Source: an uncultured Eubacteriales bacterium (lineage in GTDB: Bacteria; Bacillota; Clostridia; UBA1381; UBA9506). Taken from it: a DNA stretch of 14,835 bases. The position numbers and the translations under genes are program-made. Positions 12,947-14,835 of this stretch are shown one piece after another. The notes under the pieces are model-generated. The model was not told the DNA's origin and made no database searches. It saw only the letters and a list, made by a program, of their open reading frames with translations. The DNA lies in NCBI GenBank assembly GCA_902478395.1, contig CABSKZ010000038.1, positions 1 to 14,835 on the forward strand, in the 5' to 3' direction. Positions within the stretch are counted from its first letter, which is position 1. Every line of letters begins with the position of its first letter.

Positions 12947-14835
12947 ATGAAGCGGATCAAACAGTTTTTGTCTTTGATATTAGTTACGGCGTTTTTGCCG
13001 GTGTTTGCCGCGTTTCCTGCATTTGCCGACGCATCGGCGGATGTTTCCGCAGCTCTGGAAGCGCTGGATATGGAACAGATTACGGGCAGCCAAGGACAGG
13101 TCGCAGCTGATTTTACACTTCCGGCGGAGGATACGGCGCGTGGTGTGAAGTTTACGTGGAAAAGTGAAGATGAAAGTTCGATATTTATCGGTCATGATAC
13201 AGCGTATGTCCTGCAGGACATCGGCGAAAAAGAGACAGCGGTTACGGCTGTAGCAGAGAAGGACGGCGTTACTGCCGAGAAGACATTTCAGCTCACGCTT
13301 GCCCCGTTCTCTTATCAGGGCGGCTATATATTGAACGAAGGGTTTGACGATGAGCTTGACCCGGCTATCTGGAAAAATGATACGAATACTGATAAGCCGG
13401 AAGCGGCTGGAAACTTTATCGGGATTGCAAAGGAACCGGAGGGGGATGGAAACGATCCGGAAAACGGAATTTTCCGGGTTGCGCGGACGCAGACCTCAGA
13501 GGTAAAAGGATTTATCCATATTAACCAGAGCGTGTCACGCAATACGACAACCGTCTACCAGACGAGGGTTCGCACCGAGGTACAGCCGAAAAATGGCACA
13601 AAGGATGTGTATGCTAATTTTTGGCTTTGCCGTGATATGGGTAGTACAATTGGCAAGTATTCAGGATTTGCAAAGGGCTCAATTGGCGGGAACAATGGAA
13701 TTGTTATGAGCGGGACTGGTACAACTACTGAGAGCGTTACGGTTGAATCCTCCTTAAAGCAATGGCGGACTATGACATTTGTTGTCAGGAACAACAACGT
13801 TGATCATTGTAGATTTGATTTTTATGTAGATGGCAAAAAGTATGCGGATAATTTTGACACGACTGCTGCCGCTGCAGGGCTTTCCCACACCGCGTTCGGC
13901 CTGGAAGATACTTATACCGGAGAGGTATGGATGGACGATTTCCAGATTTATAATTTCCCAAAACAGGCGGAAGAACTGCTGGAGAGTGAAACACTGGGCA
14001 CAGCGGATTTTGGCAATGTGACGGATAATTTGGTTTTGCCGGACGCAGTAGCTGGAGTGGAAAATACGTCGATCACCTGGCTCTCTTCTAACGAGAAAGT
14101 AATCACAGACGAAGGAGTGGTCACACAGCCGCAGGCAGGGGAAGCGGCGGCTGAGGTCAGCATATATGCGGTAGTTTCTAACTGCGGCGTTAAATCTATA
14201 AAAGAATTTGCACTGACAGTGGCTCCTTCCACAGAAAGCGTCTATCTGAAATTTCTTGATATCGACCAGATAGTGGGAGACCAGCCAAAAGACGCGCTGA
14301 TAAAAGGTTTTCAGCTGCCCCAACAAACACCGGAAGGTTACCCGATTACCTGGTCATCCAGCTCCGCGGAAATATTGAGAATCGTCAATAACCGCGAGGT
14401 GCTTGTTATTGGTGCACAAACGGCGCGCCCAGTTGTACTGACGGCATCGGTAACCGTGGACGGGACCCAGGAAAGCAGAAATTTTGCGCTGACAGTGGCG
14501 CCGCAGACGGGCTCTCTGGAAGGTGAACTGAATTTGCAGGAGATTATTGGAAATCAGCCCGCAGACGCACTCGTTGAAGACTTTTCGCTTCCGCAAACCA
14601 CAGCGGGTGGGTATGACGTGGAATGGGAATCATCGGACAAAAGCGTCCTTTTCGTGAATGAAGGGATGGCATATGTCATTCGGAAGGCTGAGGCGCAGAC
14701 GGTAACGCTTACTGCTAATCTTATTAAGGACGGGCTTATAGTACCGGTTGCGTTTGACTTGAAAGCCGCCAAAACGGATGAAATTACGGATTTTATTGTC
14801 AATGAGGACTTTCAAGATACGCCGCTGGGAGATTT
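12947..14835 (+). CDS. Large secreted Ig-like/lectin-like repeat protein, 3' end outside window
   Basis: The frame stays open from the ATG to the window end, giving at least 629 residues. Residues 1-27 are a signal peptide (cut after AFPAFA). Residues about 32-120 are a bacterial Ig-like repeat of the atrophied type (ITGSQ, FTLPAED, VKFTWKSEDES, closing FQLTLAP). Residues about 122-337 are a lectin/LamG-like sandwich, opening YILNEGFDDELDPAIW and ending VWMDDFQIYNF. Three more Ig-like repeats follow at about 345-427 (TSITWLSSN, FALTVAP), 432-519 (ITWSSSS, FALTVAP) and 527-606 (VEWESSDKS). At the end, FIVNEDFQDTPLGD resembles the start of the lectin domain, so a second copy is probably beginning. 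No catalytic motif is visible. The gene is co-transcribed with the SLH gene. A role in polysaccharide binding or adhesion is inference; a catalytic domain may lie beyond the window. Confidence 0.88.
   Translation, partial: MKRIKQFLSLILVTAFLPVFAAFPAFADASADVSAALEALDMEQITGSQGQVAADFTLPAEDTARGVKFTWKSEDESSIFIGHDTAYVLQDIGEKETAVTAVAEKDGVTAEKTFQLTLAPFSYQGGYILNEGFDDELDPAIWKNDTNTDKPEAAGNFIGIAKEPEGDGNDPENGIFRVARTQTSEVKGFIHINQSVSRNTTTVYQTRVRTEVQPKNGTKDVYANFWLCRDMGSTIGKYSGFAKGSIGGNNGIVMSGTGTTTESVTVESSLKQWRTMTFVVRNNNVDHCRFDFYVDGKKYADNFDTTAAAAGLSHTAFGLEDTYTGEVWMDDFQIYNFPKQAEELLESETLGTADFGNVTDNLVLPDAVAGVENTSITWLSSNEKVITDEGVVTQPQAGEAAAEVSIYAVVSNCGVKSIKEFALTVAPSTESVYLKFLDIDQIVGDQPKDALIKGFQLPQQTPEGYPITWSSSSAEILRIVNNREVLVIGAQTARPVVLTASVTVDGTQESRNFALTVAPQTGSLEGELNLQEIIGNQPADALVEDFSLPQTTAGGYDVEWESSDKSVLFVNEGMAYVIRKAEAQTVTLTANLIKDGLIVPVAFDLKAAKTDEITDFIVNEDFQDTPLGD

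Noticed and set aside
13754..14326. 190-codon minus-strand frame inside the giant repeat protein gene
   Set aside because: Opposite-strand shadow of a clearly coding frame with signal peptide and repeats; no ribosome binding site or sensible protein content.
1..14835. CRISPR array, complete insertion sequence, integrase or riboswitch
   Set aside because: No regularly spaced direct repeats, transposase or recombinase motifs, or known riboswitch core sequences were seen on either strand.

Overview
The window looks like chromosomal DNA from a Gram-positive member of the Clostridia (Bacillota). Evidence: strong A/G-rich Shine-Dalgarno sequences, TTGACA/TATAAT-type promoters, a tRNA gene with encoded CCA, an S-layer-homology (SLH) protein, a lipobox-type solute-binding lipoprotein, a membrane-anchored AraC/YesN-type regulator, and secreted DNRLRE and bacterial-Ig proteins. 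This mix is typical of polysaccharide-degrading anaerobes with many surface proteins. The species cannot be told from the sequence.

Left part (1-1975): a secreted DNRLRE protein (47-1624) that appears to be built from one whole and two half DNRLRE domains plus a C-terminal Ig-like domain. It is followed by a strong hairpin and about 300 bases without a convincing gene. Middle-left part (1976-3960): an AT-richer accessory patch with three DNA-binding proteins. These are a 197-residue XRE protein, a 99-residue XRE repressor on the minus strand, and a divergently transcribed protein with two copies of a helix-turn-helix unit. A 32-bp palindrome lies between the divergent pair and overlaps both promoters. 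A tiny cysteine-containing ORF may follow. The patch abuts the 3' end of a minus-strand tRNA-Pro(CGG) gene (3964-4040), which has its own terminator, an unusually long leader and a strong promoter with an A/T tract.

Middle part (4041-6040): a long gene-free stretch with a structured inverted repeat, then a very good promoter driving a cytoplasmic SGNH hydrolase (4671-5747), probably a carbohydrate esterase. A 15-bp hairpin separates it from the convergent regulator gene.

Right part (6041-14835): a membrane-bound AraC-type sensor/regulator (6041-8287, minus) is divergent from a run of genes in the plus direction: a solute-binding lipoprotein, an SLH protein, and a large secreted repeat protein that runs off the window. 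The last two are only 15 nt apart. The 282-bp divergent intergenic region holds repeated AATTTGT-like elements, a good promoter for the regulator, and a promoter for the lipoprotein with a good -10 but poor -35, as expected for activator dependence. The likely reading is a carbohydrate-sensing surface locus: the regulator senses a ligand outside the cell and switches on a binding lipoprotein, an S-layer-anchored protein and a giant Ig/lectin-like secreted protein. No ABC permease is present in the window, which is unusual next to a binding protein of this type.
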